A stretch of DNA of 64,000 nucleotides from Tetraselmis striata. Its lineage: Eukaryota; Chlorophyta; Chlorodendrophyceae; Chlorodendrales; Chlorodendraceae. Where the stretch lies: contig VCJN01000053.1 in assembly GCA_006384855.1 (NCBI GenBank), positions 62,001 to 126,000 on the forward strand, read 5' to 3'. Shown piece by piece: positions 11,057 through 24,534 of the stretch (positions are counted from its first letter, which is position 1; each line of letters starts with the position of its first letter). Under the pieces are notes generated by a model. It was not told the DNA's origin. It made no database searches and saw nothing but the letters and a program-made list of their open reading frames with translations. Made by a program: the position numbers and the translations under genes.

Positions 11057-14000
11057 ATGGCATACGCCGCGCCGGCCCGCGGCGGCGGGTATGGCACGAT
11101 GGACGCGTACACCGTGGTGAAGAAGATTGGCATCGGCACGTACGGCTCCGCGTACCTCGTCAGCCTGCGTAGCAACGCCAGCATTGAGTTCGTGCTGAAG
11201 AAGATCCGCCTGGATGAGGTGGCCTCCCCCCCCCCCCCCCCGATATAATCCACCACCCTGTACCTCACCGTCCAAACACACGCCCACATCTCACTCGCAT
11301 TGTGACGCGTTGTGCGCTGTGTTTGGGAATACGGCATGCACAGTGCGTTTCTCTTGATACTACCGTCACATACTCCCGGCGACAATGTGGTTACCATTCC
11401 CCTTGGATATCATGACAGATACGATTCACATGCTGCGTTCACCTGTGACACTTGTTCCGATAATCCGCGGTAACCGTGTTATTCAGCACATGTTGCGGTG
11501 CCCCGCGCATCATCAAACACGGCATTTGAGTGAATTCCAGGCAGTGCATTGTAGTGTATCAGTCTCTCAGTGTATCTGGTGGTGGTGGGGTGGCGTGGGG
11601 GGTGCAGGTGAGCGATAAGGAGCGACACGCGGCGGAGCAGGAGGTGGAGCTGCTGCAGACGCTGGACCACGCCTTCATCCTCGGCTACGTGGAGTCCTTT
11701 GTCTACAAGAACCACCTCTGCATCATCACGGAGTACTGCGAGGCCGGTGACCTGTACACTTACCTCAAGGTGCCCCTCCTGCGCCCTCTTGCCCCACCCA
11801 CCGCAGACGCTGTCAATTACCACCCGGCATCCTCCCTGGGAACGTGCGCCCTTCACTCGATGCTCAGTGAGACAGCTTGTGTGCAGGCAGACTCACCCTG
11901 GCATGACTCTGGCGCTGGTGCTGTGCCCCCCCCCCCCCCCCCCCCCCGCCCTCTCCCCCGCTCTGTCTCCGCAGTCGCGCAAGAGCCCGCTGCCGGAGGC
12001 TCAGGTGCTCGAGTGGTTCGCGCAGATTGCGCTGGCCATCCACCACTGCCACGAGCACAAGGTGAGGCCCGCGGGGCAGCGCAGTCCTGGCGGCCTGCCT
12101 CCCCCTCCCCGCACCACCGCAGCCACCACCACCAGCGTACCAAACCTCACCTCCCAGTTGTCGTCAAACCCCCTGGTGGATCCGGCTGCCGTCACCGAGC
12201 GGATGCCTGAGTGGCTGCGCTGGCCCCGCAGGTGCTGCACCGCGATCTCAAGACCCAAAACATCTTCCTTACCAAGCACGGCGACGTCAAGCTGGGCGAC
12301 TTCGGCATCGCGCGCGTACTGCGCGGACCCATGGAGATGGCGCAGACCATCATCGGTGCGCCCCGCGTCATGTCATAACGCGGGGCGCACCGATGACATG
12401 ACGCGGGGGCACCCCCCCCCCCCCCCCCTTTTCCGCGATGGGAAAACCAGGGGTTGTTTTCAGCATATACCTGAGCTGAGCAGCGTCTGGTGGCCCCTCA
12501 ACCCAATCAAACACCCCCCCCCCCCTCTTTTTGCTGCGTGGCCTTGCACCTCCTGCCTGGCTGCAGGCACGCCATACTACATGTCTCCAGAGATCATTGA
12601 GTGCAAGCCGTACGACTTCAAGAGCGACATCTGGAGCCTCGGCTGCGTGCTGTACGAGATGGCGACGCTCAAGCACGCGTTTGACGCGTCGGACATGAAC
12701 GGCCTCGTCATGAAGGTCCTGCGCGGCAAGGTGGTCCCGCTGCCCGACGCGTTCAGCCCGCAGCTGAGCCAGATGATCAACAAGTTGCTGTCCAAGTCGC
12801 CGCGCGGCCGGCCGACGCTGGAGATGATCTTCTCTGCGGAGTTTCTGCAGGTTGGCAGCGCCCAATGCCCTCAAAACCCTAAACCTCAGATCTGAAAGCA
12901 ACGAGAAGAGAACCGCAGCTGGGTGGCGACTCAGATGGCTGACGCCTGGGTGGCTCTTGGCCATCAAATACTGCCACAAGCGGCTGCGGCTGGAGCTGGG
13001 GGGAGGCAGCAGGGAAGCTTAGCTGTAAGGGCGAAGAGGAGAAGGGGGGGGGGGGGGGGGGGGGGGGGGTCCTCACCCACCCGCCTGGCTGCTGCCCGCC
13101 ATCTGCAGGACGTGTACCAAAAGAGCTTGGCCAAGGCGTCACAGATGCAGGTGGCGAAGGGGCGGCAGCCGGCTCCGGAGCCCCGGCTAATGGGTGCCGG
13201 CGGCGGCGGCGAGATGCGCGTGGGGTTGGAGGTGAGCACTGTGCCCGCCCCCGCTACCTCCACACACCACTGCCACACAGACAAAGAGGGCGCCGAAGGC
13301 AGGCGCAGCAGCAGCCTGAGCCGCCGCAGCAGCAGCCTGAGCCACGTCCGCGCGCGGCCACAGGTGGAGCTGCAGCGAGAGATTGCGGAGCGGGAAGCGC
13401 TGGAGGGCGCGATGGCGGAGCTGCGCGCGGCTCGGCAGCCCATGCCTGCGCCCACAGCGCGCGGCGGCGACATGGGCGTGACCGGCGGCCGGCCGCGCCG
13501 ATCCGCGCCAATGTCGGCCAACCCGCGCGCCGCCTCCAGGGCGACCGCCTACGGCAGGAGTCCGGAGAAGTCTGGGTGAGCAGCGCCGCACGACCGCCGC
13601 CGCCACCACTGCTTTGTAGTGATGTCCACTGGGGTGCTGCCGGCCTGAGGGCGGCGCCGCTGCATGTCGGATACATGCCATAACCGCCTGGACCAGGCTT
13701 CATCCGGCGCCTACAAATGACTCCCCCCCCCCCCCCCCCCCCCCACCACCACCACCATCACTCCTCCAACACACACACACACACACACACACACTTCTCT
13801 CCTATTTGTCCAGGCCTGCGGTCGCTCTGTCGCCCTCCCCGTCCATGGAGCAGGAGCACCTGAACCACGCGCTGCATGAGGCGGAGGAGCGGCTGCGAAA
13901 GATACAGGTCCGCCCTCGCTGGCCGCCCCAGCAGCGCGTGCGAAAGCGCCGTGTGCCGCCTGGGGAGAAGTATGGTCGGAGGGTTTGCATGGGGGGAGCT

Positions 14001-14878
14001 GGGGTTCGGCTGGGCACTTGCCGGTGGAGGTGGGGGCGCTGGTTGAGGTGGAGTCAATACTGCCAGGGCAGGGCAATGGCAACCTGAAGGGATACGGTAC
14101 CGTTGTTTTCCGCTCTCCAGTTGTGACCTGAACTGGCAACTGGTTGGTTAACAGTCGATGGCGCCACCACTGGGCAACTGCGGATGAATAACACCGAGAA
14201 GGAAACCGGTGTCATCGTTCTGTCCCTCACTTCGGTGCAAGTGGGGGCCACCTGTTTGAGATTTGCGCGGGCTTTGTTCAAGTCCTACCCAGGGAGCTGG
14301 CAGCCAAGTGGCCCCAAAACTATGGCGACACTGCGTGTCCCACGAGATTGATGGGGCGCTTGGTATCGATGCGGGGGAGGGGTGGGGTGGGGTGGGGGGG
14401 GGGGGGGGAGGTGTCCCAACCGAGCCCACCCGCTCGCAGCCGCATCGGGCGCTGAAGCGCGACCTGTGCGTGCAGGGGGAGCGGGACGCCGTCCGCGAGC
14501 AGGCCATGGCGCTGGAGGGCGCGGGCGGGGCGTCGGGCAGCGTGGGGGAGGTGCCGTACCGGCCCACATGGGGCGGCGGGGGCGCAGCGCCGCCCACATT
14601 CGGCGGCGAGGGGTCTCTTTCGCAGTACATTGGTGAGCCCTTGCGGGTCACTGCTGTTTGCCCGCCCTTCTGACATTGATTGTCTGCGATGCCGGACAGT
14701 AAAGCTGTGTAACCCGGTGAGGTATGGTGATACCCCTCTTCATATCATCTCAATTCAATACCAACTTAGTATTTGTTTGCATTTGCTGGGGGCTGAGTGA
14801 TGGCATTGTTCGTTTAGCTTGGCGGCAATCGTTTAACAAAAAAATCTTGACAAAGGGGGGGGGGGGAGGGGGGGGGGG

Positions 14879-14919
<41 letters not shown>

Positions 14920-17900
14920 AATTGTTTTGTCTCAATGCGGGGTTTTCGTTGTGATCCGCCTGCGGACCGATTTCCGGTGAATGTGCGATCGTACGCACCA
15001 TATGTTCTGGGAATAAGCAAAGCCGATAACCGCTATGGCAGGGTTGCAATATATATACATATGTATATATACATAGGTATATACACATTATATATTTACA
15101 TTTTTTACATCCATCTACATATATATAATCCGTAATGATTTGGATTATATAATACATACAATCTGCTTGGCGACCCACTGTACTGGGTCTGAAAACAATA
15201 TGTAATTGCCAACCCAACACAATATTACGATTCAACGGATGTATGTGTATATGATTTGTGCATTGGAGAGACATTCTGTTAACACATGTGCGTGCTGAGA
15301 AGTGAACATTGTTTCTCAATTGAGTAGTACAGATTGAATGCCGACAATATTCCGTACTCTTAATGACTGCATCAACTGTGCAACAAAACGATATCGCATC
15401 TGCACGGCTGTGGCAGTGACGCTGACTCAGACTCTGCTGCTGCCACCTCGCGCCCCGTGCTGCACAGTCGGGGATGAGCCCACGCCCAAGGGGGACCAGC
15501 TCAGCGCCGCTGCCAGCTACTGGACCGCGTACGACCGGACGGTGGCGGGCGGGTCCACCACCGGCAGCATGGGCACCTCTCCTGGAGGGCGCAGCAGGCC
15601 GCCGGTGGCGGGCCGGCGCGCCGCGAATGTGGAGCCGTACTCCCCCGACGTAAGAGCCCTCGCTGATTGATAGCTCAGCTGTCCTGTGTCTTGAGCTTCT
15701 GGTTTCATCAGTACCATCACCAGCAGCAGCAGCAGCAGCTTCAAGTGACACTATGACTTCCTCTTGGTGATGCGTACTACGCATAGTCTCAGCGCCAACG
15801 CCAGTACTCGGGCAGACTTCCAGCCACATCCGAAATCTTGCCGGTACTCTTTTGTGGCCGTTTTGTCTCGGTCCCTTTCTTGTTGCCGCCGTACTAACAT
15901 CGCCAAGGTGTACTGGTTGTCATTGATCTCTGCCTATCATCCTGCCCCTCTGTGATGAGAAGCATGATGAGAGGCATAAATGATAATAACAATTCTTGTT
16001 TCTATCGGTAGCAGTGATACAGTAGTCACGATTATAGATTCGTTACATTATCCAGCGTGATAGCAATGACTAACCTTACCCCGTCACCTTGTCATCATGT
16101 GTGCCCCCTGCCTACAAACAGTGTGAGCAGTACTTTATGTTGGAGTACAAACTCGCAGATACGATCATCCTGTCATCGTTCTGTTTGCACCAAGTGAAAT
16201 GCAAGCCTCAATAGAAGAAGGTTTGGAAGGATCCTCCTATCCGAGGAGCATAGCGAAAGTGGCTGCATGCTAGCAACTCACCGCGGATTTGGCGCGGCGC
16301 GGGTGCAGCCCTCGCAGGCGCCGGCGCAAGCGTGGGGCACGCGCAGGCCGGGCCAGCCTGCTGCGGAGGGCGCCGACCTGATTCACGAGACAAGCTCCTG
16401 GGAGCCGGTCGGGAATTCCCCGTTCCAGGAGGAGGTGCGGCGGCGGTCAGGACACCCCTCATCCGCAACCTCTTCCCTTTGCAGTGGCGCTGTCTTCGGC
16501 GTGGCATTCAGTGACCCTTGCCTAGATAGTTGGGGATCCGGCGTTTATAATAATGTCAGCACACAGGCATCCTTGGCCTTGTCGACAGCATTCCCAAGAA
16601 TATTAGCGTATCGAAGTTCATCACAAAGCCCATGCTCCTCCTCCTCCACCACCACCGCCACCACCACCTGGCCCCTCCCCCCCCCCCCCCCCCCCCCCCG
16701 GGCTCTCTCACCCTTACAGTAGCATCACGGGCCAAAAGCATCCACAGAGTGAGAGCAGCATTGGTGGCAATTCGTAGCCGCTGTACGCAGCGTATGATAC
16801 GGAGAGTTTAGCCCTCTTGACATGTATCTATGAAGGAAATTTGTCCTCAGGTCCGTGGGGCTCCGCGGCTGCTGCCCGGCATGCGCCCCGCAGGCTGGGC
16901 GGGAGGACGCGCTGGAGGCTCAGCTGCAGGCGCACCGCGAGCGGCGGCGCGCCGGGGCGGACACCCTGACGGAGGACGACATGGCGCGCTACGGCAGCTA
17001 CCAGCCCGACCCCCGCGTGCACGCGCACGTCGAACCGGCGCACATGATCCATGCGTACTCCGACAACGCGGTACACCCCGGGCCTCTCCCACCCCACACC
17101 GGGCCTCCCCCCTATCTGGCAATACTCCCACGTTTGGCCTAGGCCGCATATCACAACATGTCAGTGTGCTCCCCGCTGCCTCTATGCTGGCAGCCGGCAT
17201 GGCGCCGCAGCTACGTCAGCCTACCACTCAACATCAGTGCAAGCCTGCATAGTACTTACCCTGATATGAACCCTAAATATCGCGAGGTTTAAGTTCTTAG
17301 CCCCTGAACTATATGAACCCCTTAATCCTAACACCACAGTAAGAGTTCAGCTGCTGGACCACGGTATGGACTCAAACCCGGTGTTTGAGTCACAGTGGCC
17401 ATGAGGGGTGTTGTTTCCAACCTCTGATGGCGGTCCGGGACCGGGTACAATTGACCCTGTTGGTATTCCTGAGAGCGGTCAAAAGCGGACCCTAGAACCC
17501 CTGAAACTCATAAATGCTGAGATCCTACACATTGCGGGATTCAGCTCAAGCCGACGCTTATTCAGGGCGAATCCGATATAGTTCACTCGTTCACTTGGTG
17601 GCAGCCCTGTACCTCACTACACCAGAGCTGCCGGTGGGCCCTCACACCGCGGCGCTGCTGTGGACCTGACTCCCCCCCCCCCCCCCCCCCCACCCAGGCG
17701 TTTGAGCTGCAGCACCAGGGGCGCCACCAGGAGGAGGCGGACTTCCGGCGCCACGCCGCCACGGTGGCCACGTCGCAGCCATATGCGCCCAGTCAGCTAT
17801 CGCCAGGGCACCGGCGCACGGATCACCTTGGGCCCAAGGTGCGGCCGGGAGGGAAGCAGAGGGGGGGGGGGGGGGGGGGCTACCTGACTGTTGATACGGA

Positions 17901-20900
17901 GGGATGGGGTAGTGGGGCGAACAATGGTGTTGGCACTGATTGGGAGCGCGTCTGATACGAGTCTGCTGCGTGATCCCTATTGGCGACAGGAGCGCATGGA
18001 GGCGCGCAAGCGGGAGGAGGCGCGCAAGCGGGAGGAGCAGCTGCTGATGGCGCGGAAACAGTGCGCCGCCCTTAACCTCCCCCCCCCTCCCCCCCCCACT
18101 CCCCCCTCCCGTCTCCTCCTGCACTGCATCTGCCCCTACACGGCCAACAGAGGCGGTAGCGACAGCAGCCACCCAGACATCCAATGACACCCAGCCGTGA
18201 GTGGCGTTCTAGGTCGGCGCTAAGTAATTCTGATCTCAAACCGCCCGCAAGATGGGCTCCGTCGGTTGTCTGCGTAGCGAATGCGAAACTTCCACGTGTA
18301 GCTATGGCATTCTTCTCCTCTGCTTGGTGGGTATGTTTGCAGTGCCTCTCCTGTTCGAGGTGGCATTGCCGGAGATGGGGGTAGGAGTGCTGCTAGGGGT
18401 CTCCGCCATCCGTGCAGATCGTGCTGCTGGGGTATGAGATGTCGACAGCGAGCGCAGCGTACAGGTGCCAACTCACTCATCAGTACCCTCATCATAAGCC
18501 GCTACTTGAGCTTGCATGCAACCTGTAGGAACATGCGGAACATTTCCGCTGGGGTATTGGCTAGACTTGACCTCTGGCAGGGCAGGGCAGTCTCTTTTTC
18601 ACTGTGCTCGTAGTTCTTAGTACCGCGTCAGCACCCGTAGGAACCCATTCGGGCAAACCCCCACTCCGTTCCAAAGAGAGGGGGTACACAACGACGAAGA
18701 CATTGATACAAAGACGTTCTACATGGGAAAGGTGAAACATGGAGACCCAAACCTTCAAACAGCTCCCTGCTCACAGGATACTCATGAAGCTTCCTCCTGC
18801 GATACCGACAGCCTGAGACATGGTTGCCTTGAAACCCTCGCTGACGCCTAGGTTGCTTGTTTCTGCGCAGGTACTTCGAGGAGCGCCGGCAGGCGGAGAA
18901 GAAGAACCGCGAGATGTACGACCACGCGCCTGTCCTGTTCGGCAGCAAGCCCAAGGTGTGTGTGCTGGCTGTGTGCCCGCGTTGTGCCCCCCCCCCCACC
19001 CCCCCCCCACCCCCTCATTCTTCTGCTGGCTGCCGGTGCTGAGCGCTGCCTGGCTGCGGCGGATATCAGTCTGGCAGAGCCGCGTCCGGGGACCTGGACG
19101 ACCTCAAGACGCAGCACCTGGCGGTCAGCATACGCATCAAGGTGACACCATGGCCCCCTCCTTGCTCTCCGAAACTCCCCCCCTCCCTCTCCGGACCCGG
19201 CCTGTCTCGCTCCCTCCCTCTTTCTCCTCCGCCCTAGCAAAGCGCCTGCCTGCCCTTGCCGCTTCCTCTTGCAATTATAACTGACGTTTAGCTACGTGCA
19301 GCTGCTGACTCACCGACAGATGCGTTTGATACCCTACGGGTCCCGGGGCACTTTTAACCATCCCCGCACTCCAGTCCCCAGAATTGAGCTGGTAGAGTAC
19401 AGTATTCTGCTATATTTCAACAAGATTACACGCCATCCCTCGCGGCACGGGGTCAGAAGCAGTACTGACGCGCAAACGCTGTGATAGACACACCGTAATC
19501 GTGATTATGATACAGTCGGATAGACCACAAGTGCTTTGCTTTTACATTCATAGGCTCTCTTTTGGATGCTGGTTCCATTTCAGGCTACCCTACAGATCAC
19601 CCTTGCGATTCGGTGTCGCTTCTAGCACATGTAACCCGCACTGCACGGTCAGTAGTATCATCAGTAGCAGCCGTGGCAGCCCGCGGGTGCCTGTGCCCGA
19701 GGCGCCCTGCCGCGCCCCTGAGCAGCGAGGGGGTGCCCGGCTTCCCGCAGGACTTGCAGGAGCGGATGGATACGATGCCGATCGGGGGCGGCCGTGGCCG
19801 GCCTGCGTCCGCCGACCCGCGAGCGCGCCTGGACCTGGAGGCCGAGATGGAGCAGCCCAGCCCCCACGGCACGCGGGAGCTGCTGCCCACGCAATCGTTT
19901 GTGCGCGGGCAGGTGAGGCGCGGCCCGTGATGTGCCCTCGTGTTTATCGTACAGTGACACTGCCTCTAAAATGAACATTCAAGACCCGTCCCCCCCGTTC
20001 ACTATAGGGGTGGCTTCATGATAGGGGTATGAAGTAAAGTACTAACACGCACGTTTGTGCCCCCACCCCCCCCCCCCGCCCCCCCGGTTCACTATCGGGG
20101 TAGGTTTGCCACGGGGGCTTTATTGTAGAGGCAGTGCCACTGTATTATTCATTTGATGTATCTATTGATTCATAATTCTTGCCTTACAGCTATAATGAAG
20201 TAAGGTTATAAATAAGACATATAGAGGATTCGAAATGGATTACAAAATGGATGATAGGTGTCCTCACATCGCCCTAGATGGCTGTATTAGGCGCCAAACG
20301 GGTGGGAGCGACTGAGTACGCCGCAATGCACTCCTGCAGGTGAACGAGCGGGTGGGTGCGCTTCGCAAGCTATGCGCTGGAAACCTCGGCAAGCCGTTGT
20401 TTGACCAGGTGCGTGTTGCCGGGTTCTAACAGTTGGCTACCGCCAGGTGATGCGGTCATGCCATTGCTTGTACCCGCAACCACCCTTTGGGGCGATTGTC
20501 GTTGTTGCGCGCCCCCCCCCCCCCCCTCGCTCGCCGGAGAATAGACGGAATCTATAATTATTATGGAATACGTCAGCATGGAACAAGAATAGTATACAGA
20601 TTCCCGTCTCGATGCTACAAAACAATTCATTGTTTGCAGTAGCCGTGGACCCAACGTAATGTTGTGCAACAACCTCATTAATCGTAATCAACGATCATAA
20701 CAAATCATTCTCGGCCGCAGATAAGAGTTTAATCGACTCCTGTCCGTCGACTTCACAAACCGCATTTCCTGGCTGGTTGCCGCCGACAGTGCGCTCTTAT
20801 TTGTTTTCGACAGGTATATGGGCTTCTCAAGGCGCGGCTAGACGGCGCATTTGTAAGCGACGACGAGTTTGTGGAGGACATGGCGAAGATCCTGGGCCAC

Positions 20901-20966
20901 GACCGGCTGCACTACCTTGGCCTCATTGACCGCCTCATATACTTTGAAGACTCGAACCGCCGCTGA
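11057..20966 (+). CDS. NIMA-related (NEK) serine/threonine kinase, about 19 exons
   Basis: A protein kinase of about 874 residues. Exons by phase: 11057-11218, 11608-11769, 11975-12061, 12232-12355, 12567-12850, 13109-13231, 13364-13575, 13814-13907, 14476-14632, 15468-15649, 16318-16434, 16894-17070, 17698-17838, 17990-18060, 18871-18955, about 19080-19140, 19751-19912, 20340-20408 and 20814-20966. Exons 1-5 give a complete kinase domain: glycine loop [14 protein letters not shown] lysine in FVLKK, catalytic [11 protein letters not shown] (a NEK signature), DFG near residue 160, and TPYYMSPE with SPE instead of APE. The tail is Arg/Glu-rich with likely coiled coils (for example [15 protein letters not shown]) and ends in a helical module ([19 protein letters not shown]). 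NEK kinases act in mitosis, basal bodies and cilia. The start at 11,057 is the first in-frame ATG after a GC-rich leader; one at 11,099 is possible. Exon 16 is the least certain. Confidence 0.85.
12351..12404. other. Palindrome across the NEK exon 4 splice donor
   Basis: CATCGGTGCGCCCCGCG (12,351-12,367) is perfectly complementary to 12,379-12,395 across an 11-base loop. A second, overlapping pairing joins GCGTCATGTCAT with ATGACATGACGC (ending at 12,404). The donor (G|GTGCGC at 12,355/12,356) lies inside the first stem, so the pre-mRNA could hide it. Confidence 0.85.
13768..13794. repeat. CA microsatellite
   Basis: About twelve CA dinucleotides in the NEK intron before exon 8, directly after a run of about 20 C. 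Confidence 0.9.
14855..14917. repeat. Poly-G tract (about 63 bases, two A interruptions)
   Basis: Lies in the long NEK intron between exons 9 and 10 and is followed by AT-rich TATA-type low-complexity sequence at about 15,045-15,150. It is one of many G or C homopolymers in the introns of this gene. Confidence 0.9.
19952..20142. mobile_element. Mariner/Stowaway-type MITE in a NEK intron
   Basis: A 191-base element with terminal inverted repeats CAGTGACACTGCCTCTA and TAGAGGCAGTGCCACTG, flanked on both sides by TA. CAGT ends with a TA duplication are typical of Tc1/mariner derivatives. The interior has two copies of a GTTCACTATMGGGGT segment, each next to a C-rich run, and no coding sequence. 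It sits between the last exons of the NEK gene. Confidence 0.75.
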
Positions 20967-22663
20967 TGTACTGAGACGCACCACCGCTGCTGCCTGGAAA
21001 GGACTCAAATGTGCTTCTACGCGGCTGGAAGGAACTGGCCACATTAGCCTAGCGGATGTCGCTTTGCGATATTCAGCTCTAGACTTCACAGATAGGGATG
21101 CTACGCCATGCAAGCCCAGGAAGCTGTTGGCGCTGCCGTTGCAGCACTAGCTAGTGAGTGGTCTACATCATGCAAGTAAATGGCTACTTTATCGCGCAAC
21201 GGGCATTGTTGTAATACTTATCAGTATTCACCTGCTTGATTTTTGAAATTGCTAGTGCGTATGTGCCCACTGCCCAGTCATGCCCCGCAACGCACACGGC
21301 TAGCCAGTTATTCAGCTTCTTGTGCAACCTCGTGTGTAAGATACATTGCCAGTCATACACCCTTCCACACAAGTACATGGGCTTCACATATTAATTATTC
21401 GGCGTGCCCGCAAGTCCCGACATATATCGGGCAGGCCAAGCGCATCCCGACGTACATGCATGTTACTAAGGGTACCACATGAGGAAAAAACTTTGAACGC
21501 GCGCGTTGCACGCAATCGGACCGCCATGCAGCTGTGGTCCCACCCACTTTTTTAATAATTATGTGAAAGCAGCATATGCGGCGCAATTGCACTAAACAAA
21601 GGCAGATTCATGGTAATCATATTGCGCACCAACCCTCGCCCATCACATCCATGGCCATGGGAAACACTTGCTGCTGATGTACTCATATTCCATGCCCCTG
21701 GATGATGTTGTATTAAGAAGCATCAACCATCACGTGTCTAGGGCTTCAAAAACATATCACTCATCAGTAGGGTATATATACTGGCGTGATTCCGCTGCTA
21801 GTTTCGACGAGTATACGTTTCAAACGTGCATGCGTCGTTATTCCGCTGCTGGTGTACGGGCGAATAAATTATACCCCGAATAAACAACATTAACTTAATT
21901 ATTTTTGGGTACGGGGATCTGGTGTAGTTGCTGCACACGCGAGCAGCCGAGCAAAAGCGCAAGATGGGTTCTCGCGCACCCTCCTTGCCACAGGGCGAAT
22001 AATATCTTCTACGTGCCTATGGTGGTCCCCAAGCATTGCACGGTAATAAGAGCCAATGAGTGGCGGCCCACGAATTGCGTGCACCAAGTAGGGATTAATG
22101 TCCCTAGATAAATAGTGGTGGCGGCGGAACCGCGGAAAGATTGACGATGTAAAAAGGGGTGGGTAGACCGTGCAGTGTGGCACGCTCACTGTAAACCTGT
22201 TGGCACCTTTGCATATGCATTATCTTCAAGGGGGAGGAACGTGTATGTAAGGGGCATATTTGTTGTCGCCCACCTGACTAGACTCAAGTTGGGCACGTCG
22301 GGGTTGGGGGAACACTGCTACTACCGTCGTCATGCGTACATTCGCCTGCGGTAACACAACATGTGCCTGGTTGACATGATACCAATCATTCGCTCCCAGG
22401 AATGGCTACAATATACAGCGCTGACAATATCTATGATGACGGCATCAATGTGCATGATTTGACCCTCCCCCGCAGCAAGGTTTCCGTCTAATTGTTAGTT
22501 GGTGATGCAACTGTTTGATTCGGCTCCAAGTCAACAGCAAGGCGTCCTAATATATGGACCGTTTATAACTTTATTAGGGCGGGGAAGCTACCCTCAGGGC
22601 TCAGGCGAAACTCTAACGTTTTTGGAAGCAGTAACAACACGCTGATAAATTATTTCATTTATG

Positions 22664-22925
22664 TCTAATATTTTGTGTATTATTATTTTACTATACACAT
22701 ATACATACATTTATATGTATACACACATATGTATCTATATATGTATAGATCTATGTATATATATTCTTCTGTACATACATATGAATATATATGTATATGT
22801 ATACATCACGTGTAGATAGGAACATGAAGTACAAAATAATAAGAATGATAATTGTTTAAACATGTATCTACATGCATGTGCCGTTTTATTAATATACGTG
22901 TAGTGGTATATATACACTACAATAT
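22664..22925. repeat. AT-rich TATA/CATA low-complexity tract
   Basis: Runs of TATACACATATACATACA-type sequence form imperfect alternating purine-pyrimidine repeats, with several short palindromes. Confidence 0.75.
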
Positions 22926-23299
22926 GTATGATGATGTATGTATGATTATTTTTCCGACTGCATGATGCTGCTTATTTGCGCAACGCTTTGAGTATTTTGC
23001 TACTATGCACTACGGTCGCCGTTGCAGCTGCAGCTCAGCGATGACGCTTCCTAGGCGGAACTGTTACGGGACTCCCGCCATTCATATGGTGGTCCTATAA
23101 TAAAAAATGGGTATATGATGAGTGTATGACACCTTCAATAACACTAGTGTATGCGGGTGCAGCAGATGTGCACTTCAGCGCGAAGCAGCGCACACAGTGT
23201 AGTTACTCTGCTGCTATGGCGATATATACCCCTCCACACAAGTCCCAGGACCCAGGGAATAATCTGATTTTCCGGGTAGTAGGGCAGCTGCATATGGGG

Positions 23300-23412
23300 A
23301 TCATGGACGATGATCTGGAACCCTGGAATGTCGCAGCATGTTCATGTTCATCCTTCATCAGCATAGGCTTTATTAATCACGCCCTATGACCCTAACCACT
23401 GCGCCACAGGCT
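23300..23412 (-). repeat. Candidate tRNA-derived SINE fragment
   Basis: The minus strand reads TGGCGCAGTGGTTAGGG (complement of 23,390-23,406), an excellent match to a tRNA/RNA polymerase III A box. A weaker B-box-like GGGTTCCAGATC follows about 65 bases downstream on the same strand. No full cloverleaf can be drawn, so a tRNA gene is unlikely. Without a second copy in the window this remains a guess. Confidence 0.3.
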
Positions 23413-24534
23413 GAGTGGTCATGGGCTCATGGCGACACATTGTGCGTTTCAGCAAGAAGTACCCTTACACCATTGGGGTTGGTGCCCTACACATCCCGCC
23501 GCGCACACGTAGAATATTGCACGGTTGGATATGGCCATAGGTGGGCGCGGAAACATTTATGTCAGGAAAGAGGCCAGGGCATTGTTGGGCGATGAGGTAG
23601 TGTGGGCATAGTGGCGCGGGCGGCCGTGAACGGTGTGGGCGTGTGGCGTGATACCATCGCCGATTCAGTATTACGGGAGGGGGCAAAAACTTGCAGTGCT
23701 GCCTTTCGTGCAGTTCTCAAATTGATTAACGTTTTTCGCTAATGGTCGTCAGCGTTGCGGAAAAATGTTGGGGGAATCGATAGCTTTACGTAATAGTTTG
23801 GATTGCATTCATCGAAATTTACATTTACATTTGCATTACATTGGCATGAAAATCACATATTCACAGCACTATTGAATGTGCATGAGAAGGGCTGCAATGA
23901 GCCCAGGCTCCAGCATCTTCACGGCCGTCCAAGGTCGATTAGGGGTATATGCACTTTCCGCAGTTTTAGAACATATCGTCGATATGTGGCATCTTGTCCA
24001 TGGTCACCACTGACATGGGCCTACTTGGGAACTGTACCCGGTGATGGATATCATAACCTGATACCCGCTGGCGTGACGGTGTATTGGGTCTGCTCGTGCA
24101 CTGATCTTTTAAACAAAGCGCACCCCCTTGGGTGATGCCCACGACCGCCATTCCATGACCCCCTTTTCACACTCAGCATTATTTCCACCAACATCGACGC
24201 AGTAAAGAGCACGCCATTCCCGTGCCCTTAAGCTATCTCACGATGGCGTGCTGTGGGCATGTGCGCATGCGCAGATGCACTACTACTATAAAAAGATCCA
24301 CAACGAGGCCGCGAGCACCCTCTCTCCCGCTTGAGCATGCATATTTTTTGCATGGTTTTCCGTTTAGCGGAATCGATACATGCAATTGTCCCATATATAC
24401 CCTAAATGGCCGATGTACAATGCCCTACACGCAAGGCAGGTACGAATATAGTTATAGTACCCATGGGCGATCTAGTATGAGTACGCAGCGACATTTGTAT
24501 CGCATGTTGGGCCAGGAATTCTTACAATCCTGTG

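Noticed and set aside
14750-15829. A 359-codon minus-strand ORF
   Set aside because: Includes poly-Pro from the G tract and AT-rich junk, and overlaps a NEK exon on the other strand.
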